Both the position numbers and the translations under genes were made by a program. Under the pieces are notes generated by a model. The model worked only from the letters and a program-made list of their open reading frames with translations, was not told where the DNA came from and made no database searches. DNA of 64,000 bases from Vibrio bivalvicida (GTDB lineage: Bacteria > Pseudomonadota > Gammaproteobacteria > Enterobacterales > Vibrionaceae): contig NZ_LLEI02000021.1 in assembly GCF_001399455.2 (NCBI RefSeq), positions 1 to 64,000 of the forward strand, in the 5' to 3' direction. Numbering within the stretch: the stretch's first letter is position 1; every line of letters begins with the position of its first letter. Positions 1 to 8,103 of the stretch are shown here, piece after piece.

Positions 1-222
1 AGCTGATCAGATCGTAGCTTCTTGATTTAGTTCCATCGATTTAAGCAACAAAGCCCCCTCAGAGTAGTAATAAAAGCACTGCCGTTATTCTTCCTAGTGC
101 GAGTGAACGCTATTTATCCACGCCACTAATTACTGGCGCCTAATCGCGTAAATCGGAGCTGCAGGTTACCACCAGTAGCTCAGCCACCTACAAATAGATA
201 ATGAGCCATAAGGATATGTATT
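1..222. other. No gene recognised
   Basis: No convincing reading frame, RNA gene or repeat is seen in this stretch. It lies upstream of the broken dedA-like gene and presumably held its promoter. Stops are frequent in all frames. A gene entering from outside the window cannot be excluded. Confidence 0.4.
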
Positions 223-822
223 GTGTTTGATGACTTTCAAGGTATGCTGTTGGCTGTCTGGAGCCAAGATATAGCGTCCCTTCTCTCCCCTGAAAACGTG
301 ACCACCATCTATATTTTTCCGCTATCATCATTGGTTTGGAAGGAATGTTTATTCCTGCTGCCCTATTACCGAACGCTAGTGTCATCATTTTAATGGGCAC
401 GCTTGCAGCTCTTGGCAAAGTTGAGTCACAATTTGCACTGCCTTTACTCATTCTTGCCGCATCAATTAGTCACTGGATAGCATTTCTTCAAGGAAGTTTC
501 CTCACTAAGCTGCCCACGGTTCAACGTTGGGTGAGTAGAGTTTCTGGTGAGCGACTCAAAACAGTCGACTCATTATTATTTAGGCACCTCTTTATCGCCC
601 TCTTTATGCGCTCGCTTCATCCCAATCGTTCGGACACTTGTACCTATGACTATGGGTATACGCGGGCAGCAGTCAATGTTGTTTCAGTTTTACTCGATAT
701 TAAGTGCCATAATGTGGGTAAGCTTGCTGTTTGGGATTGGGTATTTGATACCCTCTCTCCCTGAAAACCTTAATAAGACTGTAACAGCTAGCCCGCAGCT
801 ACTTCTACCATCCGCTCAATGA
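223..822 (+). pseudogene. DedA-family membrane protein, frameshifted
   Basis: Fragments of one DedA/SNARE-associated membrane protein are spread over two frames. A possible GTG start at 223 opens frame 1 and reaches about 325. The protein then continues in frame 3 from about 330 (LEGMFIPAALLPN, then a hydrophobic stretch), and returns to frame 1 near 595 (ARFIPIVRTLVPMTMGI, then another hydrophobic stretch ending at 822). The RFxPxxRTxVP motif is typical of DedA proteins, which are inner-membrane proteins implicated in lipid transport and membrane homeostasis. Two frame changes of this kind mean that no full-length product is made, unless both are sequencing errors. The inference rests on matching the expected DedA domain order across the two frames. 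Confidence 0.7.
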
Positions 823-959
823 ACGGAACTCCATACCTTATTTGAAATATCACCATGACTTCGAGCGATGGCCATCAGCAGCGCCACCCAAGCTTAGTTT
901 TAACGTCATCACCAGAATCAAGCTAGGCTTTGGACGCTTTTACACTGCCATTTACGCGA

Positions 960-997
960 GCGCACCGTACCCAACTAGGGTACGGCGCGCTTTGTTT
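960..997 (+). terminator. Probable Rho-independent terminator
   Basis: A 13-bp hairpin (960-972 with 978-990, one G-U pair) has a 5-nt loop and is followed by TTTGTTT on the plus strand. It fits a terminator for the broken dedA-like gene. The stem also lies beyond the end of the minus-strand fimbrial operon, but that side has no T-run. Confidence 0.6.
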
Positions 998-1048
998 GGC
1001 CTATTGCGTTCATACGAGAAAGCGTCGAGTCCGGTCTAGTTTCGTTTG

Positions 1049-2116
1049 CTAGAAATCGGCTTCGAAAGTGAGGTTAATAGTATCAAAATAAGTCCTGCCG
1101 CTTTCGCCATATTGCTTGACCCCATTTAAAGTAAAGTCAATATAACCCTGGTAGTCATAATAGCTGCCAGTGAAATCTACCCCATCAATATAGGTAGGAG
1201 TACCATGTTGTAAGTCGAATGTCCTTACTTGCTCGGGGAACCTTGCTTGAGTCGCCAGCTCCATCTGGGTGCCGGCAAAATTGCAATCTCCACCAGAGGT
1301 CGCAGAGTTCGGACTGCTACATGTCATGGTGATACTGTACCTCTCATTACTCTGAGCCCGAAACCGCACTTGACCAGTGAAAGTATCGTCATTCTCGTAC
1401 GATGGCTGCAACGCCACTGACGTATACGGCATATCAATCTTAAATGAGTGCCCAACAACCATACTCAGGTTTGGGATCAGTGGCGTGGTCTTAACACCAG
1501 TATACGAATCCGCAGTCAACTGTATTTCTTGACTGCGGAACAGATAGCCGCCACGTGTTGAATAATAACCCGGAGCAACAGCTTGAGGATCGAGCAATTC
1601 AAAGGCAAGAGTGACGTATAGAGAAATGTCTAAGCCAGGGTTGTGAGATATTTTGACTTCACCTAGTGCCCCTATATTTTTTTCACCATATAAATTGAAA
1701 ATGTTAGTATCCTTAGCACAAGTATCCCCCGTTACACTTCCCGGACCGGCAAAGGCTCCGGGCGTTCGTTTGCGTGTGCCTAGCGGCGAGATTTTGATTC
1801 GGGCGGTACCATTACCAGTTTTTTCATACAAAGTCACCTCCACAGGCTGATTTACTATGCCCTCATACCCCCAAGATGCTGGGCCTTGGAGGGTGCCAGA
1901 TATCTGGTACTCTCTAGCAAAAGCATTATTCTCCGTGCATAGCGGCATGCCCCCCCCTGACTGAGGGAACAAATAGCTACCTGACACACCCGGTGTATAA
2001 TGAAGTAGCCCTACTGGTATGGTGTACTGCGCGCAATATGCCAAACTAGACCAAACCACTAGATAACAAGCTATCGCAAGTCGATGAAACCTTTTCTTTA
2101 ACGTATTTTTACCCAC
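1049..2116 (-). CDS. CS1-type fimbrial tip/minor subunit (CooD-like)
   Basis: A 355-residue exported protein and the last gene of a four-gene fimbrial operon. The N-terminus is a signal peptide (hydrophobic residues about 12-28, ending near YCAQ). The rest is a Cys-containing, beta-rich sequence without catalytic motifs. Its place after an alpha-class usher and its size match CooD, the tip-located minor pilin of CS1 fimbriae, which initiates assembly and mediates receptor binding. Its start overlaps the usher end by 8 nt, so translation is probably coupled. The role is inferred mainly from operon position and length; the receptor is unknown. Confidence 0.75.
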   Translation of the reverse strand: MGKNTLKKRFHRLAIACYLVVWSSLAYCAQYTIPVGLLHYTPGVSGSYLFPQSGGGMPLCTENNAFAREYQISGTLQGPASWGYEGIVNQPVEVTLYEKTGNGTARIKISPLGTRKRTPGAFAGPGSVTGDTCAKDTNIFNLYGEKNIGALGEVKISHNPGLDISLYVTLAFELLDPQAVAPGYYSTRGGYLFRSQEIQLTADSYTGVKTTPLIPNLSMVVGHSFKIDMPYTSVALQPSYENDDTFTGQVRFRAQSNERYSITMTCSSPNSATSGGDCNFAGTQMELATQARFPEQVRTFDLQHGTPTYIDGVDFTGSYYDYQGYIDFTLNGVKQYGESGRTYFDTINLTFEADF

Positions 2117-4583
2117 CTTGGCACCCTACCTTACCAAGGTATATGAACTCTTGGCTGTTAGTCGATAAACTAGTATCAAGATTGACGGTGCATAACGAAC
2201 GACCACTACCATCTAACAGCTCTATGACTGGGTACTGGCGCGATACTGTTAACTGAAAATATTCATCACTATCAGTGCCTAACACATCAATTACAGATTC
2301 ATGGTTGCTCACTGTGATTTGTGACTCATGATTTTTAAGCGTGACGGTATTTCCACCCATATCACCGAAATCAATATAGCCCGCGGCTTCAAACGTCTGT
2401 CTCGGAGCGATAGCCAAAAAATCAAAATTACCTTTGTACAACACATAGTTGTAGCTGTAATCATCAATAACCGCATTTGAAGAGTTAAGATACATGCTGC
2501 TTTCGGTAAAGCTCGGTACATTGACCAAAGTATTGCTATTTCTAAGCTTAACTGAGGTGCCTCCACTCACATCCGCACGAATATCAATTGCGCTATCAGG
2601 TGGGGTTTCCATCTTTATAATAACTCCAGAACTTACCCCCTTTCGATCGAAAGCATATTGGTTTCCTGAAAAATACATATTGCCGCTGACCCTTCCATAT
2701 TGATTGCTGTTATAAGTACCTTGTTGAGAATCGCGATAAACAAAGCCACCCAGATAAGCGTTAGCACTGTCAAACTTAAAATCGGCGTCAGCACCAAGTC
2801 TGATAAACTCCTCACCACCACCTGCCGAAAACGTTACTTGGTTCAACATGCTTTGCTCTAACCCTTGTTTCGACAAGATAGCTTCACCATAAGACGACTT
2901 TCGCTGCCCTGTGTATGTGAAGTTAGTGTCAAGCGAGTAATCCCGTCGGTTACCAAGTGTGAAATTAAGTGAAAACGTCACCAGCAGGTCATCAACCGAC
3001 GAGGTACCGACAGAAGTCTGAAAGTTAGCAGGTAATCCAAACACATTCACAGAAGCCTGATTCGTTATATTCAGTTCTCGATACTCTTCTCTATACTGCG
3101 GTGCATTCGTCTTTGAAGTATGAGCATTAAACATAAATAGCTGGGAATATCTGAGCTCTGGCATTAACGATACATTTACGAACTGCGAGTGGTTTTCGAC
3201 TCCAAGCAAATCACTAAAGCGGTAGTTAAAGTTGCTATTCACCATCTTGTCCAGAAATGTACCCACATAATTCGCTTGTACGTTAATCCCCCAATTTTTT
3301 TTCTCAATATCAAATTCAGTTGCGAGTTCAACACCAATTGGAGAAGCTAACTGATAGTTAATCGATGATTCTAAATATTGTGTATCTCCAATATTTAGCA
3401 TTGAAAGTGAAACCGTTGCGTAGTCACTAACTTTGGAACTATAACGAAGGCCCACTGTAACAGCGTTGTAACTACCATCTAATACGTCGTTCTGCCCTTC
3501 TTCCGAGTTCATCGCCCCAAATGCCAGGGCGAAGCCATTATCCGTCAACGAATTACTCACGGTGTCCGTGATAACCTCTAGTTCTTCACCATTCAACGAC
3601 CTTCGCACAATGGATACATCGTAAACACCGATTGGAAAGTCAATGACAGGGATGTTTGCCATACCTGCTGAGGCGCGCGTTACGTATAAAAGACGGTTGT
3701 CGCGGTATACCTCGACCATACCGGTAAATGGCATAAAAACCTGTAAGGGCCGCCCCGACCCTTGCTCTTTATTCCGGAACGTTTCACTAGTTGATGAGTA
3801 CCACCCCCCTAGCATGTTACGGCTAGGTATGACTCCGATGCTAGACTTGATGAGATCGTTTTGACTCGAGGATTTGATCCCAAACTCATACTTTTTCCCA
3901 GCATAAGTTCTGGAGCCCAATATTTTGTTAACATTGAGCGAATCCTGTCCATTATAGCGTTCAAATGTCGGTTCGATTTCAAAAAGATATTCAGCATAGG
4001 AAGCCTGACCTGTTAACGACAAAGAACCGTTAGAGCTATCACCTTCAGTGAAATTAGCGTTGTATTGTACGCTTCCACTCACTTTGTCTACCGTACTTCG
4101 GCCAATGTGCTCTCGCGCCTGTGTTTCCCTGCCGTTATTAGCTTCAATAGAAAAATATTGGTTTAATGCCTCTACAGAGGACTCGTCCGGCTGTAGATAT
4201 ACTAACAATAATTTATCTTCGAGCTTTTCACGCAGTGTAAAGCTCATCGTTTCACAAAGCGTTTCATTAGCCAAAAGGTCTTGGATGAGTACACTTGACG
4301 CACAGTTGTATGTTTTGTCGAGATCTAGCTCTAGCTCTCCCGAACGGTAACGCTTAACACCAGATTCGGAGAAAACGACCTCACCTTCATCAATGGATTT
4401 GTTTAAATATACCAGTTCAGTAGGTGTGGCTTCGCGATCAAGCAGCCCTTCAAATCCGGGGGGAGTTGCAAAGTTAAAGCTATTCCTTTGAGTGGTTGTA
4501 TTCGTATCTGAGGCGACCGCAGGAAAACAAAACAACACAGCACAAGTAGACAATAATTTTCTCACTTTTTGCCTCATTTTCAC
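2109..4583 (-). CDS. CS1-type (alpha class) fimbrial outer-membrane usher (CooC-like)
   Basis: An 824-residue outer-membrane usher that accepts chaperone-bound pilins and threads the growing fibre through its beta-barrel. A signal peptide is present (charged MKMRQKVRK, then a hydrophobic run ending FPAVAS). The long beta-rich middle with many aromatic and Gly/Asn turns fits a barrel, and the segment around residues 290-340 (FMPFTGMVEVYRDNRLLY) fits the usher plug/middle domain. It is about the length of CooC-like ushers. It lies 6 nt after the chaperone gene and overlaps the tip gene. Assignment to the alpha class rests on the CS1-like pilin in the same operon. Confidence 0.85.
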   Translation of the reverse strand: MKMRQKVRKLLSTCAVLFCFPAVASDTNTTTQRNSFNFATPPGFEGLLDREATPTELVYLNKSIDEGEVVFSESGVKRYRSGELELDLDKTYNCASSVLIQDLLANETLCETMSFTLREKLEDKLLLVYLQPDESSVEALNQYFSIEANNGRETQAREHIGRSTVDKVSGSVQYNANFTEGDSSNGSLSLTGQASYAEYLFEIEPTFERYNGQDSLNVNKILGSRTYAGKKYEFGIKSSSQNDLIKSSIGVIPSRNMLGGWYSSTSETFRNKEQGSGRPLQVFMPFTGMVEVYRDNRLLYVTRASAGMANIPVIDFPIGVYDVSIVRRSLNGEELEVITDTVSNSLTDNGFALAFGAMNSEEGQNDVLDGSYNAVTVGLRYSSKVSDYATVSLSMLNIGDTQYLESSINYQLASPIGVELATEFDIEKKNWGINVQANYVGTFLDKMVNSNFNYRFSDLLGVENHSQFVNVSLMPELRYSQLFMFNAHTSKTNAPQYREEYRELNITNQASVNVFGLPANFQTSVGTSSVDDLLVTFSLNFTLGNRRDYSLDTNFTYTGQRKSSYGEAILSKQGLEQSMLNQVTFSAGGGEEFIRLGADADFKFDSANAYLGGFVYRDSQQGTYNSNQYGRVSGNMYFSGNQYAFDRKGVSSGVIIKMETPPDSAIDIRADVSGGTSVKLRNSNTLVNVPSFTESSMYLNSSNAVIDDYSYNYVLYKGNFDFLAIAPRQTFEAAGYIDFGDMGGNTVTLKNHESQITVSNHESVIDVLGTDSDEYFQLTVSRQYPVIELLDGSGRSLCTVNLDTSLSTNSQEFIYLGKVGCQGG

Positions 4584-4589
4584 TACTTA

Positions 4590-5321
4590 TTAATTTGTCA
4601 CGACTCTCTTGCCTACAGCTGGTTCGACTAAGTCACACTGCCATGTTAATTTGCCAGTACCCTTGGCCATGGAACTAAAGTCAATTTGTCGCTTTGGTGG
4701 AAGTCGAAACTCAGTAAAAACCTGACACTCACTCCCGATGCAAATATTACAACTTTGCAGTAGAACTATACTGTCACCGTTATTCGTTATTGTGTTTTCA
4801 TTAGTTTCGAGTTTATAGTCAGGGTCAGATTTAACGACAGTGGCAAACGTGGTGGAAGAAATTGAGAAGAACAATCTTGCTTCACTGTCATTCTTATCTT
4901 CAATCCCTGAGTACTCGACTTCGGTAATGGGATAAAATCGGATTTTATAGTTCCTATCTTCATTCACACTACTACCTGTATATATTGCTCTTACATTTGT
5001 CCTTCCATTTGGTGGAATAGCGACTTTATCTGGAAGAACAACCAAATCATCTTTCTTTAACCTTCCCTTTATCTCTATCAGCTCTTCTTTTTTAGTTCCA
5101 ATACTCTCCGGTGAAATATAATAGACACCTATTTTTACGAATCTTGGCGTTTCTTTATCAGGATTAGATACTTGTATTAGTGATGACGAGTTATTTTTAT
5201 TTGAATCTAGAATTGTTAATTTACTGTCAACTAATACCTGCATAACATTTGCTGTAGCAGGCCAGCTGAGAACGATGACAACAAATAGATATACTCGAAT
5301 AAAATAATTGAGGTATGCCAT
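4590..5321 (-). CDS. CS1-type fimbrial periplasmic chaperone (CooB-like)
   Basis: A 243-residue periplasmic chaperone that caps and stabilises pilin subunits before delivery to the usher. It has a signal peptide (hydrophobic residues about 8-22, ending near PATA). An N-terminal Ig-like region carries SSLIQVSNPDKETPRFVKI, followed by the basic and aromatic strand segment YKIRFYPITEVEY, as expected for the donor strand of PapD-like and CooB-like chaperones. It lies between the pilin and usher genes, separated from the usher by 6 nt. Two Cys pairs in the C-terminal domain may form disulfides. Confidence 0.83.
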   Translation of the reverse strand: MAYLNYFIRVYLFVVIVLSWPATANVMQVLVDSKLTILDSNKNNSSSLIQVSNPDKETPRFVKIGVYYISPESIGTKKEELIEIKGRLKKDDLVVLPDKVAIPPNGRTNVRAIYTGSSVNEDRNYKIRFYPITEVEYSGIEDKNDSEARLFFSISSTTFATVVKSDPDYKLETNENTITNNGDSIVLLQSCNICIGSECQVFTEFRLPPKRQIDFSSMAKGTGKLTWQCDLVEPAVGKRVVTN

Positions 5322-5344
5322 GCTTTTATCCAGTTCTCAAGAAA

Positions 5345-5365
5345 TGGAGTGCGACAAGCACTCCA
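5345..5365 (-). other. Intercistronic hairpin after the pilin gene
   Basis: A perfect 8-bp stem (TGGAGTGC paired with GCACTCCA, 5-nt loop) lies in the 71-nt gap between pilin and chaperone genes. It has no T-run. Such hairpins often protect the pilin mRNA 3' end or cause partial termination, which would let the abundant major subunit be made in excess over the assembly proteins; this role is inferred. Confidence 0.55.
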
Positions 5366-5392
5366 GTTGTTTAAATGAACCAAGTATGAAGA

Positions 5393-5881
5393 TTAAAAGT
5401 TATCTTCAAAAACCATGTTAACCACACCAGCATATAAGCCGACGGCTGTATGGGTGCCTGTAGTTTCGATTTCTAAATCGACGATATGCGTTTGAGATGA
5501 ATTACCGGCTGAATTTCCAACGACTCCTACAGGCGTTGCGCCAAGCGCTTCTCCTTGCACTTTTACGACCAAAGGTATTTTATTTGTACCGCTGACCATA
5601 GCGGCTTCTTGTTGAAGACTAGCGGTAAGCCCAACCGCTGTCGTCGCTTCTAGACGTAAGCTATATGGGTTAAATGTTTGTGAAACTGTGTCATATGGTA
5701 ATGAGATATCAGTTGGCCATGCTCCGTACGTGGGCTCAATAGTAAAAGTACCAGAAGGAATCGTTGCAGAAACATTGATTACTTTATTTATTTTGTCACC
5801 AGATGCTGCATTTACTGACCCAGTCGCAATCGCGGCCGTCAGAATCAAAGAAGCTATAATCCCTGCTTTAGTATTAACCAT
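5393..5881 (-). CDS. CS1-type fimbrial major pilin (CooA-like)
   Basis: A 162-residue exported pilin. The signal peptide is clear (MVNTKAGIIASLILTAAIA, cleavage probably after SVNA), giving a mature protein of about 137 residues. The mature N-terminal segment INKVINVSATIPSGTFTIEP and the C-terminal VNMVFEDNF are typical of the CS1 fimbrial subunit family (Pfam Fimbrial_CS1). It is first in the operon, with AAGGTG just upstream of the ATG as ribosome binding site, and is followed by a hairpin that may raise its output over the assembly genes. It is expected to polymerise on the cell surface for adhesion. Confidence 0.85.
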   Translation of the reverse strand: MVNTKAGIIASLILTAAIATGSVNAASGDKINKVINVSATIPSGTFTIEPTYGAWPTDISLPYDTVSQTFNPYSLRLEATTAVGLTASLQQEAAMVSGTNKIPLVVKVQGEALGATPVGVVGNSAGNSSQTHIVDLEIETTGTHTAVGLYAGVVNMVFEDNF

Positions 5882-6115
5882 GTTTACACCTTATTTTTGG
5901 TTGAGTCGTCGACCGTCTAATCTCTTCGACGGTTTAATTGATAGGTTCTTCAAGTACTCCTCCCATGTACTATTATGAGAAAGCGCTCGTTACCTACTTA
6001 AACTCTGACCAATATACAAACATTAAACAAGTTAATTATCGACAGATAAATATCATTAACAATTTAACAAAAAGAATTACCCAATAACCACTATGGCCTG
6101 CACTTGTTAGTAAGA

Positions 6116-6150
6116 TTAACGATTTAGTTAACAATTAACTTAATCGTTAA
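6116..6150. repeat. 35-bp near-perfect palindrome
   Basis: Two 16-nt arms (beginning TTAACGATT and ending AATCGTTAA) flank a 3-nt centre, with a single mismatch. It lies about 235 bp upstream of the pilin start. It could be an operator or a cruciform-forming site. No second copy is seen in the gap, which argues against a simple invertible element. Confidence 0.6.
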
Positions 6151-6266
6151 AAGTAAATACAATCATTTAAGAGGGGGGATATTGATAGGTAACTAACAAA
6201 AAAGTTGAGTTCTTAGATAGGAGAATATAAAAGGTTAGGATTTTTATTATATAAATCACTTTAGTA

Positions 6267-6298
6267 GTATCCTATTCCTCCTAAAAAGAATAGGATAC
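6267..6298 (-). terminator. Hairpin at the end of fapA
   Basis: A perfect 11-bp stem (GTATCCTATTC with GAATAGGATAC, 10-nt loop) starts 6 nt after the fapA stop on the minus strand. There is no good T-run after it, so it may be an mRNA-end hairpin or a weak terminator. Confidence 0.45.
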
Positions 6299-6303
6299 AA
6301 ATA

Positions 6304-7983
6304 CTATAATTCTTGCCCGACATCTTCTTCTTCAAGCATTGAGGTAAACTTAATTTCAAACTGATTGAAATTGAATGTGCTTGGGCCATGAACACGTTTG
6401 GTGGTGACTTTCTCTTCACCAAACTGGACAGTAACATGGGTAAAGACTTTGTTTTTCACCTCAATAATAGATTCTTCCAAAGCAGCCTCAAGTTCCTGTT
6501 CATGGGTATCTCGCGCGTGTTTTACTTTTTCTAGATGAGCATTGGCATTACTCTTGTCCGCTTCGAGCTTCTCTTCCTGTTCTGGAGTGCGCTCTGATTT
6601 AGGAATTTTCTTTAACTCCAACTCCTTACGCACCATATCCATGGTTGCTTCTTGAGCTTGAGTGTATTGCTCTTTCAACTTCGCTTGCTTGTCTTTGAAC
6701 ATTTGGAAGCGAGCAAAGGCATGTACATGAGTGGCGGTATCCCCCTCGACCCCAAGATTTACACAAGTCACTTTGTCGCCAACTTTTGCGCTACCACCGC
6801 TAAGTGTTCCTTGCCTTTCATTGGCGTCACATACCACTAAATTGTGTCCGCATCGTATTTCATTGTTCATACAGTGTACGGCTAGGTGAATATCAGTGGC
6901 TGCTTGCAATTCGCTAAACTGCGCGTAATTCGCCGTAATTGAACCACCAGATTTAACCACGCAGCTCTTTTTCTCATCTTCGGAAACATTGTGACCTATG
7001 ATTCCTTTCGCAACCTCTATGTCGCCTTGAGCCTGTATATCTGCAGATTCAATAAAGCCGCCAACCGTCAATGAGCCTGTAGTCCGTACGACCATATCGG
7101 ACTCGATATTGCCAAATACCACTACATTGCCTTTAAACTTTACGTGCCCAGTAGAAACACCAATTGTCGGTAGACATAGAGCATCTTCTACATCAACACT
7201 CTTCTCTTTTAATACAGGCATTCCAGAGACTTCTGCAACCAGAAGGTTTGGGTTAGCGGGCGACACTTGGGTTCCTTTCCCGGCTTTTAGCACAGAGTCA
7301 TTACCGGGTTTAGGGGGAATTATTTTTCCCTGCACGGTCATTCCAGGTTTGCCTTTTGTAGCAGGGACTCGCTTCATTAGGTGGTCATTGGCCGAAACAG
7401 TGATGGTTTCCCCAAGATTCAGCATATCGACTTTGCCGTCGTCACCTGACGCCTTTGGAGCAAGCACTTGTTTGGTTGGGTCTTGAACAAGAGGAATGAA
7501 TTTAGCATCGACGCCTTGGACAGGATTCTTCCCCTTAGCAACAGGCTGCGTAAAGGTCTCACCAGCCTTCAACTGGTGGCTCATTACCAGCACCTTTTTC
7601 AGTGCTAGTTTGTTGATCCCTTTAGTAACATGGGCCTGCGCAAGTGCCTGAACAATCTGAGGGCCTCTGAGTGGTTTGCCTTTATAAGCACCGACCACAA
7701 CCATACTCGCCAACATATCATGCTCGGACAACACCACTTCAACCGTTGCATCCTGTACTTCAGCAATTGCTATTCCGACGTAAGCTTCACTTTTCATATC
7801 CTTTGCAAGATTGATAAATCGCGCGACTTCCTCTTCAAGCAGTTTATACTCATCTGCATCAATTGCTGTTAGAGCTTCATTTAACCCTCTAGTATCAAAG
7901 TTATTATCCACCGTGATATCTGGTGATAACTTTGCGACTACCTGTTCCTTGTCTTCAGAAAAAGCGACAAACTTGTTCCACAT
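6304..7983 (-). CDS. FapA/DUF342 domain protein
   Basis: A 559-residue protein of the DUF342 (FapA) family. The middle part, about residues 215-400, holds the family's beta-helix-like repeats (GKPGMTVQGKIIPPKPG, then GNVVVFGNIESDMVVRTTG and GGFIESADIQAQGDIEVAKG, a polymer-forming-type fold). About residues 420-520 are charged and helical, likely a coiled coil. FapA in Vibrio vulnificus is reported to affect flagellar assembly and motility with glucose signalling. Here the gene lies just downstream of a chemotaxis and partner-switch cluster on the same strand, with a parS2 site in the 120-bp gap. Function in this organism is inferred from family and position. Confidence 0.75.
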   Translation of the reverse strand: MWNKFVAFSEDKEQVVAKLSPDITVDNNFDTRGLNEALTAIDADEYKLLEEEVARFINLAKDMKSEAYVGIAIAEVQDATVEVVLSEHDMLASMVVVGAYKGKPLRGPQIVQALAQAHVTKGINKLALKKVLVMSHQLKAGETFTQPVAKGKNPVQGVDAKFIPLVQDPTKQVLAPKASGDDGKVDMLNLGETITVSANDHLMKRVPATKGKPGMTVQGKIIPPKPGNDSVLKAGKGTQVSPANPNLLVAEVSGMPVLKEKSVDVEDALCLPTIGVSTGHVKFKGNVVVFGNIESDMVVRTTGSLTVGGFIESADIQAQGDIEVAKGIIGHNVSEDEKKSCVVKSGGSITANYAQFSELQAATDIHLAVHCMNNEIRCGHNLVVCDANERQGTLSGGSAKVGDKVTCVNLGVEGDTATHVHAFARFQMFKDKQAKLKEQYTQAQEATMDMVRKELELKKIPKSERTPEQEEKLEADKSNANAHLEKVKHARDTHEQELEAALEESIIEVKNKVFTHVTVQFGEEKVTTKRVHGPSTFNFNQFEIKFTSMLEEEDVGQEL

Positions 7984-8084
7984 GCCATTCTGCCCTATAA
8001 ACTTCCTATCTTGAGTGTATAGAAGTTATTCCCACAACTGTATCAAGTGTGTAACAATTTAGGGCGTACGTCACTAGAAGGCGT

Positions 8085-8099
8085 TTTTACACTGTAAAT
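8085..8099. other. parS2 partition site
   Basis: The 15-bp sequence contains TTTACACTGTAAA (8086-8098) and matches the Vibrio chromosome II ParB2 site consensus NTTTACANTGTAAAN. It lies between the fapA start and the end of the phosphatase-fusion gene, outside coding sequence. Confidence 0.85.
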
Positions 8100-8103
8100 A
8101 ACG

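Larger units (their letters stand above)
5882..6303. other. AT-rich regulatory gap upstream of the fimbrial operon
   Basis: This 422-bp gap must hold the fimbrial promoter, since the operon reads away from it on the minus strand. It is strongly AT-rich and contains a 35-bp palindrome and, next to the fapA end, a perfect 11-bp hairpin. No open frame is supported. Confidence 0.5.

Noticed and set aside
842-1039. 65-codon plus-strand frame
   Set aside because: It contains the palindromic terminator sequence at 960-990 and has no ribosome binding site or recognisable family.
6116-6150. Fimbrial phase-variation inversion element
   Set aside because: A switch would need two copies of an inverted repeat flanking a promoter and a nearby recombinase; only one palindrome and no recombinase are seen.
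7109-7486. 125-codon plus-strand frame
   Set aside because: Antisense to the FapA-family gene, with no supporting start signal or domain.
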